NCBI GenBank assembly: GCA_963920575.1 | Contig: OY986972.1 | Coordinates: 15,046,502-15,110,501 of the forward strand | DNA: 64,000 nt | Direction: 5' to 3' | From: Narthecium ossifragum | Taxonomy: Eukaryota; Streptophyta; Magnoliopsida; Dioscoreales; Nartheciaceae | In this document: piece by piece, positions 1 to 10,692 of the stretch | Layout: every line of letters begins with the position of its first letter | Numbering within the stretch: the first letter of the stretch is position 1 | Translations under genes and position numbers: made by a program | The notes under the pieces: model-generated | Databases searched by the model: none | The model's input: only the letters and a program-made list of their open reading frames with translations | What the model was told of the DNA's origin: nothing

Positions 1-375
1 ACCCAGCTGAAGGAGAGAGAGAGAGAAGAAGAAAGAGAACGGCCGGAGAAAAGAGAAAGAAAGAGAAAGGAGAAAGGATTAAATAGAAAGCTGGAATCCA
101 TCGCAGCCGTCCGATTCGATCTCTCCCAATCGAGCTCCGATCCTCTGATCGGACGCACCCTAAAGGTTCTAATCAAACACATACATCAATCAAAGGCCAT
201 GTGTGCAACGCGGGTGTGAAACTGACCACCAGGGAGCATATTTACCAAAATGCCACTGGGGTCAAAAACAGCGATGCGATCAACCGATCGCATCCCAAGG
301 CCAACCGGGCCAAACCACAAACCCAGACCCTCGATCTAACGCGGTCGGACCAGGTTGGAGGTACGGGTCCTCACA
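1..375 (-). repeat. Element A, left (3') LTR, truncated by window edge
   Basis: These 375 bases match 6880-7254, the far end of the right LTR, with no length difference and four substitutions. The sequence ends in ...CTCACA at 375, the same terminus as the right copy at 7254. The element reads on the minus strand, so this is the 3' LTR and its distal part lies outside the window. It contains a GA-rich tract near its start and a small palindrome around gcgatcaaccgatcgc at about 274-289. Confidence 0.93.
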
Positions 376-589
376 ACCTATTACCCTTAAAGAAATTTCG
401 TCCCGAAATTCAAGGGTAGGGTCGAAAAAGAAGAACCAACTAGTCCTTGTGGCACGAACGCCCACACAAAGGAAACTACCTGCTGAGTCAAACAGTCGGG
501 GAAAAACACTGGCACCTGCAATCCCCTCGGTCACACGACAAGCCCTCTGCACCACCATGCCTCTGCCTGATCATCACTAGCAGTATCGA

Positions 590-770
590 TTTGCATCTTA
601 GCATCTGCTCTCGTCTGCCCACAATCTGCACTAGCTGCTCTATGTAGGCGACGTCCTCCTCGACTATGATGTCGTCGTGTCTGATCATGCGGGACGGATA
701 CTGACTGTACTTCCTCAACACCGAACATGTGGCGGAAGGACACGCAACTGACGAGTGCGTAACTAAGCTG
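590..770 (-). pseudogene. Integrase C-terminus and chromodomain-like remnant of element A
   Basis: The minus-strand translation contains SVLRKY, HDDIIVEEDVAYIEQ and a following QIVGRREQ-like stretch. These align with the end of element G pol (LRKYILDPSHVIRDDD, then YIEQPMQILDRQDQ). In Tekay/Del chromoviruses this is the junction of the integrase C-terminal domain with a chromodomain, which is thought to direct integration into heterochromatin. The surrounding frame is interrupted and the aromatic residues of a functional chromodomain cannot be verified. I assign it by homology to G and not as a working domain. Confidence 0.65.
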
Positions 771-2237
771 ATATGTAAGCAAACCCTCTGTCGCCAACTG
801 CGAACTCTAACGGCTGTCACCTCTGATCTGACCTGCACTGACCTCTCTACCTCAAAAGGTGCAACACCGGTGCTGAGCCATCAACTGCTGAAGTAGGCAA
901 ACTCCGCCATGAGGATGTGCTCTCGCCGTCTGACATTTGCATCATCAGTACGTGCTCTAAGCACGTCACCATGGGTCTGAATGGCCCTCTCTGACCGTCT
1001 GTCCATCTGTACCGCGAGATGCTATGATGGAAGTCAACACTGTGATTATCGGCTCCTAAGAGGTGTACTAGACTCAAGTCTGTGATCCTGGAATCATGAC
1101 CTGAAGTGATGGAAGCTGAAACATCACGCCATCTGATCATCTCTCCGACATGTGGACTGCTATGTGGCACACATACTCATCTCATATGGTATGTGCTGAC
1201 CTGACCTCTGCATCTGGTGCCAACCAGGCTGATGACGAACTCCACGATACACCTCCATGCCTGCTGAATGAACAGCAACAGGAGAGGGGTGAACCTCACA
1301 TAGGATGTCCTCGTGCAACTCTGGATCTGCTACTCCACCATTGGGGTACAATCAACTGTCTGCCAAAGCCGTCAGGAATCTCTACATGCTCGATGTCATC
1401 GTCACTCCATGCCGTCATAGTTCTGGGGCAAACTCTCGGAGTAGGGCTGCCTCGGCCTCCACCTCATCTGGCCTCTGCTCTCTGCCAACTCCGGCTGATC
1501 CTCTGCGCGAAGGAATCTTCAGGAACACTCTGCCAGGGACTGAGAACTCCACAGATCATCGCCTCTGATCTAAATAGCTCTCTCGTCTGCTCTGCGCTAA
1601 TCTCCCTGAGGACTGCCTGATGACATCTGGGATGGTGAATGATGCCTCAACAACCTCGGTTGAGCAATCGGACGAACGGCACAAACTGCCGTACTAAACC
1701 TAGACTGGCACTGCATCCGTCTGGACTGATGATCGCTGCACTAGGCAAACTCCAGCAAGGAAAGATGCTCCTCTCAGCTGCCTCCTGCAATCTGGTGATG
1801 ACGTCCGCCAAGGTGTGCTTCCGCTCCCACTCAGACACAGGAAGGAGCTGCAATGGATCTGTCGGATCCGCAACACTGATACATAAGCACAACCTGCGAT
1901 CTGCTGACGCTGTCCAGCTCTCAGCCACGTGCTCGGTACCAACCGCAGCATGGATCTCCACGAGCTCCGGGTATATACCCTGGGTCTATATCACTCTGGC
2001 CGGGAGAGCTAGGATGCTGCAACCACCAAAAGGGAAGTCATCTGGAATCTGACCCTCGAAACCTGATCCAACTGACTACCTGTCTCCGACAAGCTGACAA
2101 TCTGCCAAACCTGCTCTAGCCTCTCTAGCAATTGCTGGTGGCTATTACCCTTAAAGGCACTGACGCAGTGACTTTAAGGCAAACGCTCCGGTCTCCTGGC
2201 CACTCTGGTCAACGGTCCCGTAATTTTGGAGATGCTT

Positions 2238-2567
2238 CTACTGAATCTCGAATATCGTCTCAGACCTCTGCCGTCGCACATCTGTGTCGAGCCCAGCTGA
2301 ATCAACTGAAATGTCTGCCGCTGAGACTGCCCGTCCATCGAAACCTGCCTCTGAAGGCCAACACCTCGCGCTGGGAGCCAAATAACGCCGATACACCCTC
2401 GGCAGCTGCGATGCAAACGCCAAATATCGATGGTGCTCCTCCTCAACGCACCAGTAGATATGATGCTGTAGACGGCGCCACTGCAACTGATCAGGATACG
2501 GCCTGAAGATCCTCCACATCACATCTGTGAAGATTGCTGGTGCGTTCGTCAGACCAAACTGCATCAC
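2238..2567 (-). pseudogene. Reverse transcriptase fragment of element A
   Basis: The minus-strand translation begins with an [10 protein letters not shown] stretch followed by FRPYPDQ, the conserved RT region just before the catalytic Asp-Asp pair in chromoviruses. The homologous stretch in element G is [10 protein letters not shown] followed by FRPYLDQ. Immediately after this point the frame changes and the catalytic FxDD motif is not present in frame, so the copy cannot encode an active polymerase. The next recognisable words (VEEEHHR) fit the family after a frameshift. It is an inactive remnant. Confidence 0.8.
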
Positions 2568-4626
2568 TGTGAACTCGTACAGTCCGTACCTCGTACGGAA
2601 GGCTGTCTCTGGGATGTCGCAATCCCGAATCCTCAGCTGGTGTAGTCTATGCGAAGGTCAAACTCTGAAGGAGTCGACGAATCTCTCAACTGCTAATCCA
2701 TCATCATCACACTGCAGCGGGCGCATACTCTGTGCTGCAACACTATCCAGCTTCCTGAAGTCTATGCATCTATGGAGAGAACCATCCATAATCAGAACCG
2801 GAACACACTCTGAGGCTACACACCTGGGCGAACGAAGTCCCGAGCTACTGACTCGGCTGATTGAGTCCTCGACTCTCCAAACACTGCCAGCATCCACGTG
2901 CGATCTCGCAACACTCAAGACTGCCCGAAGGAACCTCAACCTCGAACTCGGTGTCCCGCGAAGGCGACAATACAGAAAGCTCTTCATAAGGGACAGCTGC
3001 ACAAACAACAACAACAAACGAGGGGAAGCTGCTCTCCAGAGCACCCTCGAAAACAACGGGGAGGAAGTTCACCACAAGCCGGTGAACAAACCCCAGCTCT
3101 CGACAAGCAGAAGGATCGCCGAACCGCGATCTTCAACGAGAGCGAAACAATGCCGTCAGGTGTACCTACGACACCTTCCCACGGCCAAAGGAGCACAACC
3201 CGGTGCGTAACCAACCGACGCAACCGAGGAAGCCGTCGAACCCCAACGTGTACCACACGCGGGCGACGGACACCTAGAGGTTCCCAACCTCTAGGAAACG
3301 CCCCGACAAGAGCAACCAACCCAAGCTCTTGTCCCAATCGGTGGTTACTCACAAAGCCACACCAGACTCCAATCCCAGGCCAACACGGCCACACGAGGAC
3401 GAGTCGCAAAGGGAAAAGCCCAGAGCCACAAGAAAAACGCAAGCTGCGAGAAGCTCCGAACGCTGAAAGCTGAAACTGGAAGTCGAAGTTGGCGGCTCTG
3501 AAACTGGCTGCTGCTGAAGTTGCTACCTCCTCTGGGGTGCGCGAACCGCTGGCTAGAACGGTCGCTGCCTTGCCTCCAGCAAGCCTCTAACTGGAATCTA
3601 GATTCCTGCGTCTGCCCCAGGTACCTGCCCCAACTGAGGCACTAGTCCACCGCTCTGGCCCACGCCGTGCGTCACGCCCGACTGCTCTGCGGTAAACGCC
3701 CAGCGTCCCTCGCAACCAGCACCGTCGGCGGAAAAGACCCACAACGGCTAGCACTCGAGCACCCGGTGGAACACCTCTCAATATGGCGGTCCAGGTTACC
3801 TCTCAAAGGACTGGCACGACGCTGCCACGGTTGTCGCTGATGCTGAAACCACTGCCTCTGCCAACGGCTACCCTGCCGTTCCCTAGAAGCAGGAACGACA
3901 ACCCCGAAACTCACCATGACCACCGGCCAACGGCCCGGTGTCAACCCTCAAGTCACCTGTCTCAGTAGCTAGTACACAGTCCAGGGTGCACCCTGCTGTC
4001 GCGCTAGCCTACCGAGCCAGGTGAACCAGCCAACCCACGTGGTGCGAGTACCCCGAACCAGAGGAGGGTACTCCCAACTGCACCATCCTCCAAGGGTAGA
4101 TGCCAGAGAACAGTACGCGAACTGTTCTCAACACACAACCAACAGTGCCCCTAGTGGCCCCGACAAGCGCCACTACGAATCGCTTTCTGGGAGGGCAAGA
4201 AAACAACAGCTTCCCAAGCAAGCGATACTCCAGGATGTCCAAAACATCCGGGATCCGGGTCACCTCCTTCGATCTGTCCTCTACTGTCGAAGGATCTCCA
4301 ACACCGTCTCTGAACCCTACAAGGTTCACCTTTCGAGATTTCGAAAGTACAAAGACGACACACGTCCAATCCCTACTCGCTCGTCTCCAGCACGGGGGGA
4401 GACGCTGTCAGGTGAGGGAACGGACGACACCGGTGCGCATGCACATCTCCCCCTGAGACGTCATGACGCAACCGGGAAACAACAAAACACAACAGCAGAC
4501 AGAAAGATAAGCATGTCACACACAATCGCAAATAGCCATGCAAGGATGTTCTAGACCTACAACTATCCCATTCCACACTCAAAACCTTAACCGCAAGCCT
4601 AATCCTATCCCTGGGACCTACAGCCT

Positions 4627-4638
4627 GCTCTGATACCA
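4627..4638 (-). other. Primer binding site of element A (initiator Met tRNA type)
   Basis: On the minus strand this reads TGGTATCAGAGC, the usual plant PBS complementary to the 3' end of initiator Met tRNA. It lies three bases inside the right LTR, which fixes the element's orientation as minus and the right LTR as the 5' LTR. Confidence 0.9.
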
Positions 4639-4641
4639 AGT

Positions 4642-7254
4642 TGTCACACCCCGACCAAGAAAACCCATCCGAGCCGAGGCGTGAGGGGAAAACTACACTA
4701 TTCATCTCCAAGTGGCGCGATACAAAGCGGAATTATAGAAAAACTTAAACAACTTACCATCTAGAGGCAAACAGAGATTCAATTCAATAACATCAGTTGT
4801 ACTATTACAAGATCTTCCAATAAAAGAATATTATACATTAATCTCCAAAGTCCTCAAATGATACATGATTTACAAAAATCCATCAAGTGTACAACTGATC
4901 AATCCTCCAGCAACCTCAAGCGCCTCTGGATGTACTCGCGCCGCCAAAGCCGATCCGCCTGCTCTACTGAAGAAGAACTGGCGCCTGCACCTGCAAACGC
5001 AGCCCGGGTAGGAGTGAGCGATAAGCTCAGTAGGGTTCTACTCTACGGCACACTGAAAGGAGGAAAACAACAACAGTGTTGTCTCCCCGCTCAAGTCTAA
5101 CGGATGCCACGGGTCCCATAACCCAGTTGATGTCCCAAGGGCTCCTGCCATGAAACCTCTCTCCTGAACAAGTTACCAGGAGGCCAAGAAACAGTAACAT
5201 GCAGGATCACCCTTACCCAAGCTGGAATACCAAGCCTTGGGGAAACACGTCGGGAACGCATCAACATCCATCCTTAGCACTTGGCCTTGGGAGACCAACA
5301 CGACCTCTAAACCTCAAACATTAATCAGAGTCAACTAGCGTGCATCCTCAATAACAAGAGATTCTGATCAACCATCACCCTAATCCTGACTACCCATCCG
5401 CGGTCCTAATGGCTAGATCCGAGCTACCCGAGAGCCTCGGATCGGCAATCAACCCATCACCCGCCTAACCTCAGATGCCTCTAATGCAATCAAGATGCAT
5501 GAAATGCTCAGGCACAGATAACAAGATATAAGCATGCAACAAGATGTCACTAATCATACAGGGCTAGGCATAGCATGCAGCTAGCCAAAGAGGTAAGCAT
5601 AACAAAGGCCTCAAATACAGAATAAACTATGTTAACCAACAAACATCTGAGCAAAGCATTCAACACAGATATACAATAGTCTTCAGTGCACTCTTGCACC
5701 TGACAGACTAAGGTTCCACAGTTACCCCGCTGGTAACTGGCCACATTTATACAATAGCCCTCGGCACTCGCCGGCAAGAGGCTAAGGTTCCACAATTTCC
5801 TCATTAGCTAGCACTCATGGCTAACTAATGGTTAGACAATCAAAGAAGCATTTAACTACTAACACACATGTATTAAATGCAATCAAAACCATAGATTTGT
5901 CTAAAACGGGAACTACTCGAATCGATCCTTACACTCGATAGAAATCCTTTGAAAACACTACAAAATCCATTTAAAAAAACTTCCCAATATGTTTAAAGAT
6001 CAATCACGATTGAAAGCCATCCAAGAAACGCCATAAAACCATGTTCAAGGGCCCACGGACGATGTCACGGTCGATCCTCCGATCGACCGTGAGGCTATGG
6101 ACGATGTCACGGTCGATCCACCGATCGACCGTGAGGCCAAAACGAGGAAAACCACATGGGCGACGGTCGATCGACCCATCGACCGTCGGGAGCCCAAAAC
6201 GAAGCAGAGCCTCACGGACGATGCGACGGTCGATCCGACGGTCGACCGTGAGGCAGGATGAAAAAGAGAGAGAACCCACGGTCGATCGGCCCATCGACCG
6301 TGGGGGCTAAAATCCCGACAGAGCCTGACGGTCGATGCGACGGTCGATTCGACGGTCGATCGCCAGGCCCAGAAAGTGTAAAACAACACTTGACGGTCGA
6401 TGCACCGATCGACCGTCGAGCCTCAGGCACAGTTCATCAGAACAGTGCCGAAAATCCATTTCTTTGGATTTCAAGGATCAAATCAAGTTGGAATTCGATG
6501 AAACTTTGCAAGCATGCATAAAAGATGATGGGGAATCCAATGATGCAAAGAAATCATATTTTCGACGGTTAAATCATCAATTTAGGTCAAAACGACCGAA
6601 AATCGATAAACGGCGAGAATACGGAAAACCAGCCGTTAAAATGCCGAAGTCGCGGGGGTAGGAATACAAGAAACAAGCCACATCACATGTGCTACAAGTT
6701 ACACAACATTCTAATAAGTATCCCTACAGCGAACAAGCATTAAACCTATCTTAGGAGAACCCGATCCAAGGATCGAGGTAGAAACACCTACTTGAAGATA
6801 TAGGGCAGCTCCTCCACGCATCCGTCAACTCCGATCGCCGGAAAACCGCTCCTCGAAGCCACGCCTCCAATGCCCTAGCACCCAGCCGAAGGAGAGAGAG
6901 AGAGAAGAAGAAAGAGAACGGCCGGAGAAAAGAGAAAGAAAGAGAAAGGAGAAAGGATTAAATAGAAAGCTGGAATCCATCACAGCCGTCCGATTCGATC
7001 TCTCCCGATCGAGCTCCGATCCTCTGATCGGACGCACCCTAAAGGTTCTAATCAAACACATACATCAATCAAAGGCCATGTGTGCAACGCGGGTGTGAAA
7101 CTGACCACCAGGGAGCATATTTACCAAAATGCCACTGGGGTCAAAAACAGCGATGCGATCAACCGATCGCATCCCAAGGCCAACCGGGCCAAACCACAAA
7201 CCCAGACCCTCGATCTAACGTGGTCGGACCAGGTTGGAGGTACGGGTCCTCACA
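4642..7254 (-). repeat. Element A, right (5') LTR, 2,613 bp
   Basis: The LTR runs from TGTCACACCCC at 4642 to GTCCTCACA at 7254, so on the coding strand it starts TGTGAGGACC and ends GGGTGTGACA. It is homologous to the LTRs of element G and carries the same landmarks: an AT-rich TATA-like region near 6955-6966, a GA-rich tract at 6890-6950 and a cluster of hairpins at 6056-6420. A local duplication unique to this copy repeats the atacaatag...aaggttccaca segment (about 5669-5720 and 5751-5795). The next bases belong to an older chromovirus; the matching target duplication would lie left of the window. Confidence 0.92.
6056..6420. repeat. Cluster of about six GGTCGATC hairpins in the LTR of element A
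   Basis: At least four near-perfect inverted repeats occur in 365 bases. TCACGGTCGATC pairs with GATCGACCGTGA twice, separated by four bases (about 6069-6096 and 6108-6135). CGACGGTCGAT pairs with ATCGACCGTCG around 6163-6186. CCCACGGTCGAT pairs with ATCGACCGTGGG around 6277-6303. A further pair sits near 6390-6415. The outer stem base varies between C-G and G-C in a compensated way. The cluster lies downstream of the TATA-like region on the coding strand, so it should be transcribed in the 5' leader. Confidence 0.85.
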
Positions 7255-8155
7255 CTTCCGCACTCATCATGGCCACTACGAGTTCCTTGTCATGCCGTTT
7301 GGGCTGACCAACACACCCTCAACCTTTCAGGCGTTGATGAACTCCATCTTCGAGCTGTTGCTCTGCAGGTTTGTCCTAGTCTTTTTCGACGACATATTAA
7401 TCTATAGTCAGAGTGTGCAGGAGCATCTGGGCCATTTGACCACAGTCTTCACTATCCTAAGAGAACACCAACTTCTCGTAAGGAAAGCCAAGTGGCACTT
7501 TGGACAATAGCAAGTCCGTTACTTAGGCCATGTCGTCTCCACTGAAAGCGTGGCTATGGATGCGGATAAGATTGCTGCCATGAGTTGGCCGGTCCCTACT
7601 ACAGTAAAGGAGTTGCGTGGATTTCTTAGACTTACCGGCTACTATAGGAAGTTCGTACAACACTATGGTACGACTGCAAGGCCCCTAACACAGGTGCTTA
7701 AAAAAGATAACTTCCAGTGGAATTCAGAAACCGAGCAAGCGTTCCAGCAACTCAAGGAAGCTATGGTGACCGGACCTGCCCTTGCCTTACCTGACTTCAC
7801 CAAACCCATCATTGTCGAGTGTGATGCATCACCTACTTCAGCTAAGTGTTACCTCCTAGAGAGTAGGGATGATCACTTATGAAAAGGAGATGCGGGAATT
7901 GGTGTTGGCTGTTCAGAAGTGGAGACCCTATCTGCTTGGTTCCAAATTCATCATGAGAACCGATCACCGGAGTCTCAAACATTTTTGGGAACAAACCGTG
8001 TCGACAGAAGCACATCATAAATGGCTTGTGAAGCTACTGGGATATGACTTCGGCATCAAGTCCAAGAAGGGCTCAGAGAATTCAGTTGCAGATGCCCTCT
8101 CTCGAGTACCACCTCTGAGCCTTGGGGCCAAGTCTCGTTCTGAAGGGGGAGGGGA
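7255..8155 (+). pseudogene. Element J: chromovirus pol fragment (RT to RNase H), integrase deleted
   Basis: This is plus-strand Ty3/gypsy pol, resuming mid-protein at the point where element A inserted (frame starting at the ttc codon at 7256, [10 protein letters not shown]). RT motifs follow: MPFGLTN, then the catalytic FFDD at 7382-7393 and LGHVVS. An in-frame TAG lies at 7508-7510. After the connection domain ([14 protein letters not shown]) a short deletion near 7855 removes the start of RNase H; the remainder ([31 protein letters not shown]) is at 7869-8110. The protein then jumps directly to the polypurine tract, so integrase is missing. The 5' half of J lies outside the window. Confidence 0.88.
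8142..8155 (+). other. Polypurine tract of element J
   Basis: GAAGGGGGAGGGGA lies immediately before the LTR start TGTTACGAG at 8156. This is the position and composition expected of the plus-strand primer of reverse transcription, and it defines the LTR start. Confidence 0.85.
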
Positions 8156-8538
8156 TGTTACGAGTCAAGACCCAGCCAAGACCGGACCCACGCATAAGCA
8201 TGGGCGGACCCACGGCCAAGGCCTGCTGGGACCAGGTCACTTTGGAGCAGGTTGAGCCAAGTCGACTATTAGGGAGACTTATCCCTAATTGGTTTGCTTA
8301 TTTAGTACGTTTCCTAGTAATTATCTTAGTTTGAATCAATTCCTGGTTTTGGTAGAGTTTAATTCCGAGTTGAGTTTTTAGTTAATTGAGTCCTAGTTTT
8401 GGTTGGGTTAAGTCACTTGCTTACTTAGTTAATTCCTTATTATTAGGAGTCAGTTTTGAGTTGAATTAGGAAGAGTCTGTTTACTTGCTGTTTAAGCAAG
8501 AAGGTATTCATATTGGAGTAGAACTTTATTGAAGCATC

Positions 8539-8545
8539 TATAAAA
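8539..8545 (+). promoter_or_regulatory. TATA box in LTR J
   Basis: TATAAAA in the context tctataaaagg lies about 380 bases into the LTR and is followed by leader-like sequence. It fits a Pol II promoter of the retroelement. Confidence 0.6.
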
Positions 8546-8976
8546 GGACCTCTATAGCTTGTAATTGGAGGAGGATGAATTTAATAGAGTTATTATTTAG
8601 TAGAGTAAACCCTAAGAGCAGTGTAAAGTAATTGCCCTAAATTCCACCTGCCACCTTCACCTCTCTTCCTCAATAGCCGGATCCTTCTCCACCAGCCGGC
8701 CACCATCATCACCGCCCTCTGCCACCAACAACCACCGTCCAAGCCGCCCTTCACCAGCGTCCTCTTCATTGGCCCAGTTTCTCAAGTGTAGCCGACCATT
8801 GATAAAGGAGTTGCAAGGTATCCCTCTACACTACTCCGTCTCTCTCCTTCGGTTTAGTCTCTTCCTCGTCGAATACCTAGGGTGCTTCTTCTAAAATCTT
8901 AAAAGTATCTCTCGACCTAGTCATAGATTTGGCTAAGAAGGAGCCGAGATCCGGTAAAAGATTAGGTTCCCGTGCC

Positions 8977-9153
8977 CAGGGGCGGACCCATTCACAAATC
9001 AGGGAGGGCTTGGGCCCCCCCTGAATTTTTTTTTTGCCTTTAACCCTTGTGGGACCCACGCCCCCACACCCACATTCAAATGTCGCTGGCCCCCCCTCAC
9101 CTTGACCCTTCCTCCCTGGCCCCCCCTCAGTAGAGAGGCTGGGTCCGCCCCTG
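8977..9153. mobile_element. hAT-type MITE, 177 bp
   Basis: The element has perfect 14-bp terminal inverted repeats, CAGGGGCGGACCCA at the left and its complement at the right. It is flanked by an exact 8-bp duplication, cccgtgcc at 8969-8976 and 9154-9161. The 8-bp duplication and the CAGGGGCGG-type terminus are typical of hAT-superfamily non-autonomous elements. It has no coding capacity; the inside is rich in long C and G runs. It inserted into the LTR of element J near its 3' end. Confidence 0.93.
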
Positions 9154-9183
9154 CCCGTGCCTACGAGAAGGCACGGCGTATCA

Positions 9184-10692
9184 TTTATGTATTCTAACTT
9201 GCTGTGGGCACGATATGTAGTTTTGAATTCAAACCGTAAGCTTAGCATGTGTCCTAACTCCTGTGCACACAGATACTTCAAACTAACAGCTTGTTTGAAA
9301 TCAGGAAAAAGACATTTTTGTATTGTTAGGAAAGATTTGAAGGCTTAGAATGGTGTTTTTCTTTTTGTAAAGAGCACACATGCACGGGTGATGATGATGA
9401 TGATGATAGATGTTGGTAATGACTGAGACAGCATGCTCTCTGTCAACCCTTTTTAAGGATATGATAACAGAGGGAAGAATAAAAATCGGAATTTTGGCAG
9501 CTCCTTTGAAATCTAAAGGTACGCTGTCTTTGGTGGGATTCAACCAGCTGGTTTTGTTTTTCCGATCTTTCCAGGAATATTCCAGCTTTATATTAGATTT
9601 CGGTGGCAACCGTGTGGCTTTGTGCTTTTTGACCTATGGACCCCCACCATTTCTCCTATTAAATTGATTGTTACCTAAAGTTGACTGTATAAAGGTTTGA
9701 ATCAAAATGCATAGCTGTATTTCGGTGGCAGCCGTGTGGCTTTGTGCTTTTGTATTTTGCCACCACTCGTATTAGCTTTTTTCTAAAAATAGTCCCCAAC
9801 CATTTAATTTTTTAGGTAATTAGTGATAACACCAAGTTGGTGACACTTATCAACGTGTTCACCACATTCATGTTATTTAATGTATTTATATCATTTTACG
9901 TTAGCTATGTTTTTTTATTCATGCTTTTGCCCTATGAATCATTAGCCTGTTACTCGGCCTTTTTATTGCCATTTTATCCAACTGTATTCTTTCCTCTTTT
10001 TTTGTCGTGATCTATCCAAATCTGCTTTTTTTTTCATGATCTATCCAAATCTTCTTTCTTTTTTTCATGATCTATCCAAATCCTCTTTTTTTTTTTTTTT
10101 TTGTGATCTATCCAAATCTTCTTTCCTCCACCGCGGCATCGGTCTCTTCCATCGCTTGCTTCTCTTGGAAACCCTAACCAGTGGCATCGTCTCCATTTTT
10201 TTGCTGTCGATCTCACTGGGAATTAAAGGAAAGTTGGTTAGTTATTTGGTTTTTGCTATCATGTTTCTTATGGACGTTTATTGTTGTGAATCTTCGCATA
10301 TGCTTTCTTCTTTCGTGGAATGATTATAATCACAATCTAGGTCTTATTTCTAACTGTTACTAACTTCATATTCTTAGCAAAATTTGGTGTTGTATGTGTG
10401 TTTAGTGATTCAAAGTTGGTTTTTCCTCCTTTTTTTGGTTATTTGCTAATTCGATGGGAGTTCATGTCTTCGTACGTCGATTCATTATTAAACTTCTTAT
10501 ACATTCTTTTATTTGTAGACATCTAAACTCATTATGTTAGTGTATGATTTGCTATAGATGCTCTACTCAATCGGCTTTTCTGTTTTATCTTTTATCTTTT
10601 CCGCTCAATTGTTCATGTGTCACATTTTATTTTGATTCCGCTACACTATATACACTATGATGAGTATGTTGTGTTAGTGGTTAGGAATACAA
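9184..10692 (+). other. Non-coding DNA upstream of the MULE-like exon
   Basis: There is no long open frame. The stretch holds a (gat)n run near 9389-9408, a direct repeat of about 32 bases (tttcggtggca...gtggctttgtgctttt at about 9599 and 9718) and a T-rich tandem repeat at 10008-10121. The segment from about 10120 (accgcggcatcgg...aaaccctaacc) looks like a plant 5' untranslated region followed by an AT-rich intron, which would suit the exon starting at 10693. This reading is an inference from composition. Confidence 0.45.
10008..10121. repeat. Four tandem copies of a gatctatccaaatc unit with T-rich spacers
   Basis: The core tgatctatccaaatc occurs four times at intervals of about 35 bases, each followed by a pyrimidine tract (ctgcttttttttt, cttctttctttttt, cctc plus about 20 T, and cttctttcc). 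It is a short minisatellite, possibly in a 5' untranslated region. Confidence 0.85.

Larger units (their letters stand above)
376..4641 (-). mobile_element. Element A internal region, degenerate Tekay-type Ty3/gypsy
   Basis: This is the internal part of an LTR retrotransposon on the minus strand, homologous to element G (36604-41600) but about 0.7 kb shorter and without any long open frame. Recognisable pol pieces lie in the expected order from right to left: a reverse-transcriptase N-terminal piece (CIDFRKL-like, about 2700-2810), an RT palm piece (2238-2567), the RNase H/integrase linker (1647-1961) and an integrase/chromodomain end (about 600-760). Many frameshifts separate them. Gag is not recognisable with confidence, although GC-rich sequence at 3672-3944 resembles the Gly/Arg-rich stretch of G. 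Because the flanking LTRs are nearly identical, the decay probably predates the insertion, which would make this a non-autonomous copy mobilised by an intact relative. Confidence 0.85.
8156..9183 (+). repeat. Element J, 3' LTR
   Basis: The LTR starts TGTTACG after the polypurine tract. I place the end at CGTATCA (9183) because it is nearly the inverse of the start. Including a 185-bp MITE insertion with its duplicated target, the LTR is 1,028 bp. TATAAAA at 8539-8545 is a plausible U3/R promoter. The left boundary is firm. The right boundary is inferred from the terminal inverted repeat alone, because the partner LTR is outside the window. Confidence 0.7.

Noticed and set aside
6056..6420. 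Regularly spaced palindromic repeats resembling a CRISPR array
   Set aside because: Spacing and spacer lengths are irregular, the units lie inside a eukaryotic LTR, and no cas genes are present.
6004..6430. Open frames rich in Arg, Ser, Asp and Thr on both strands
   Set aside because: They are read-through of the GGTCGATC hairpins in the LTR; the amino-acid pattern simply mirrors the repeat.
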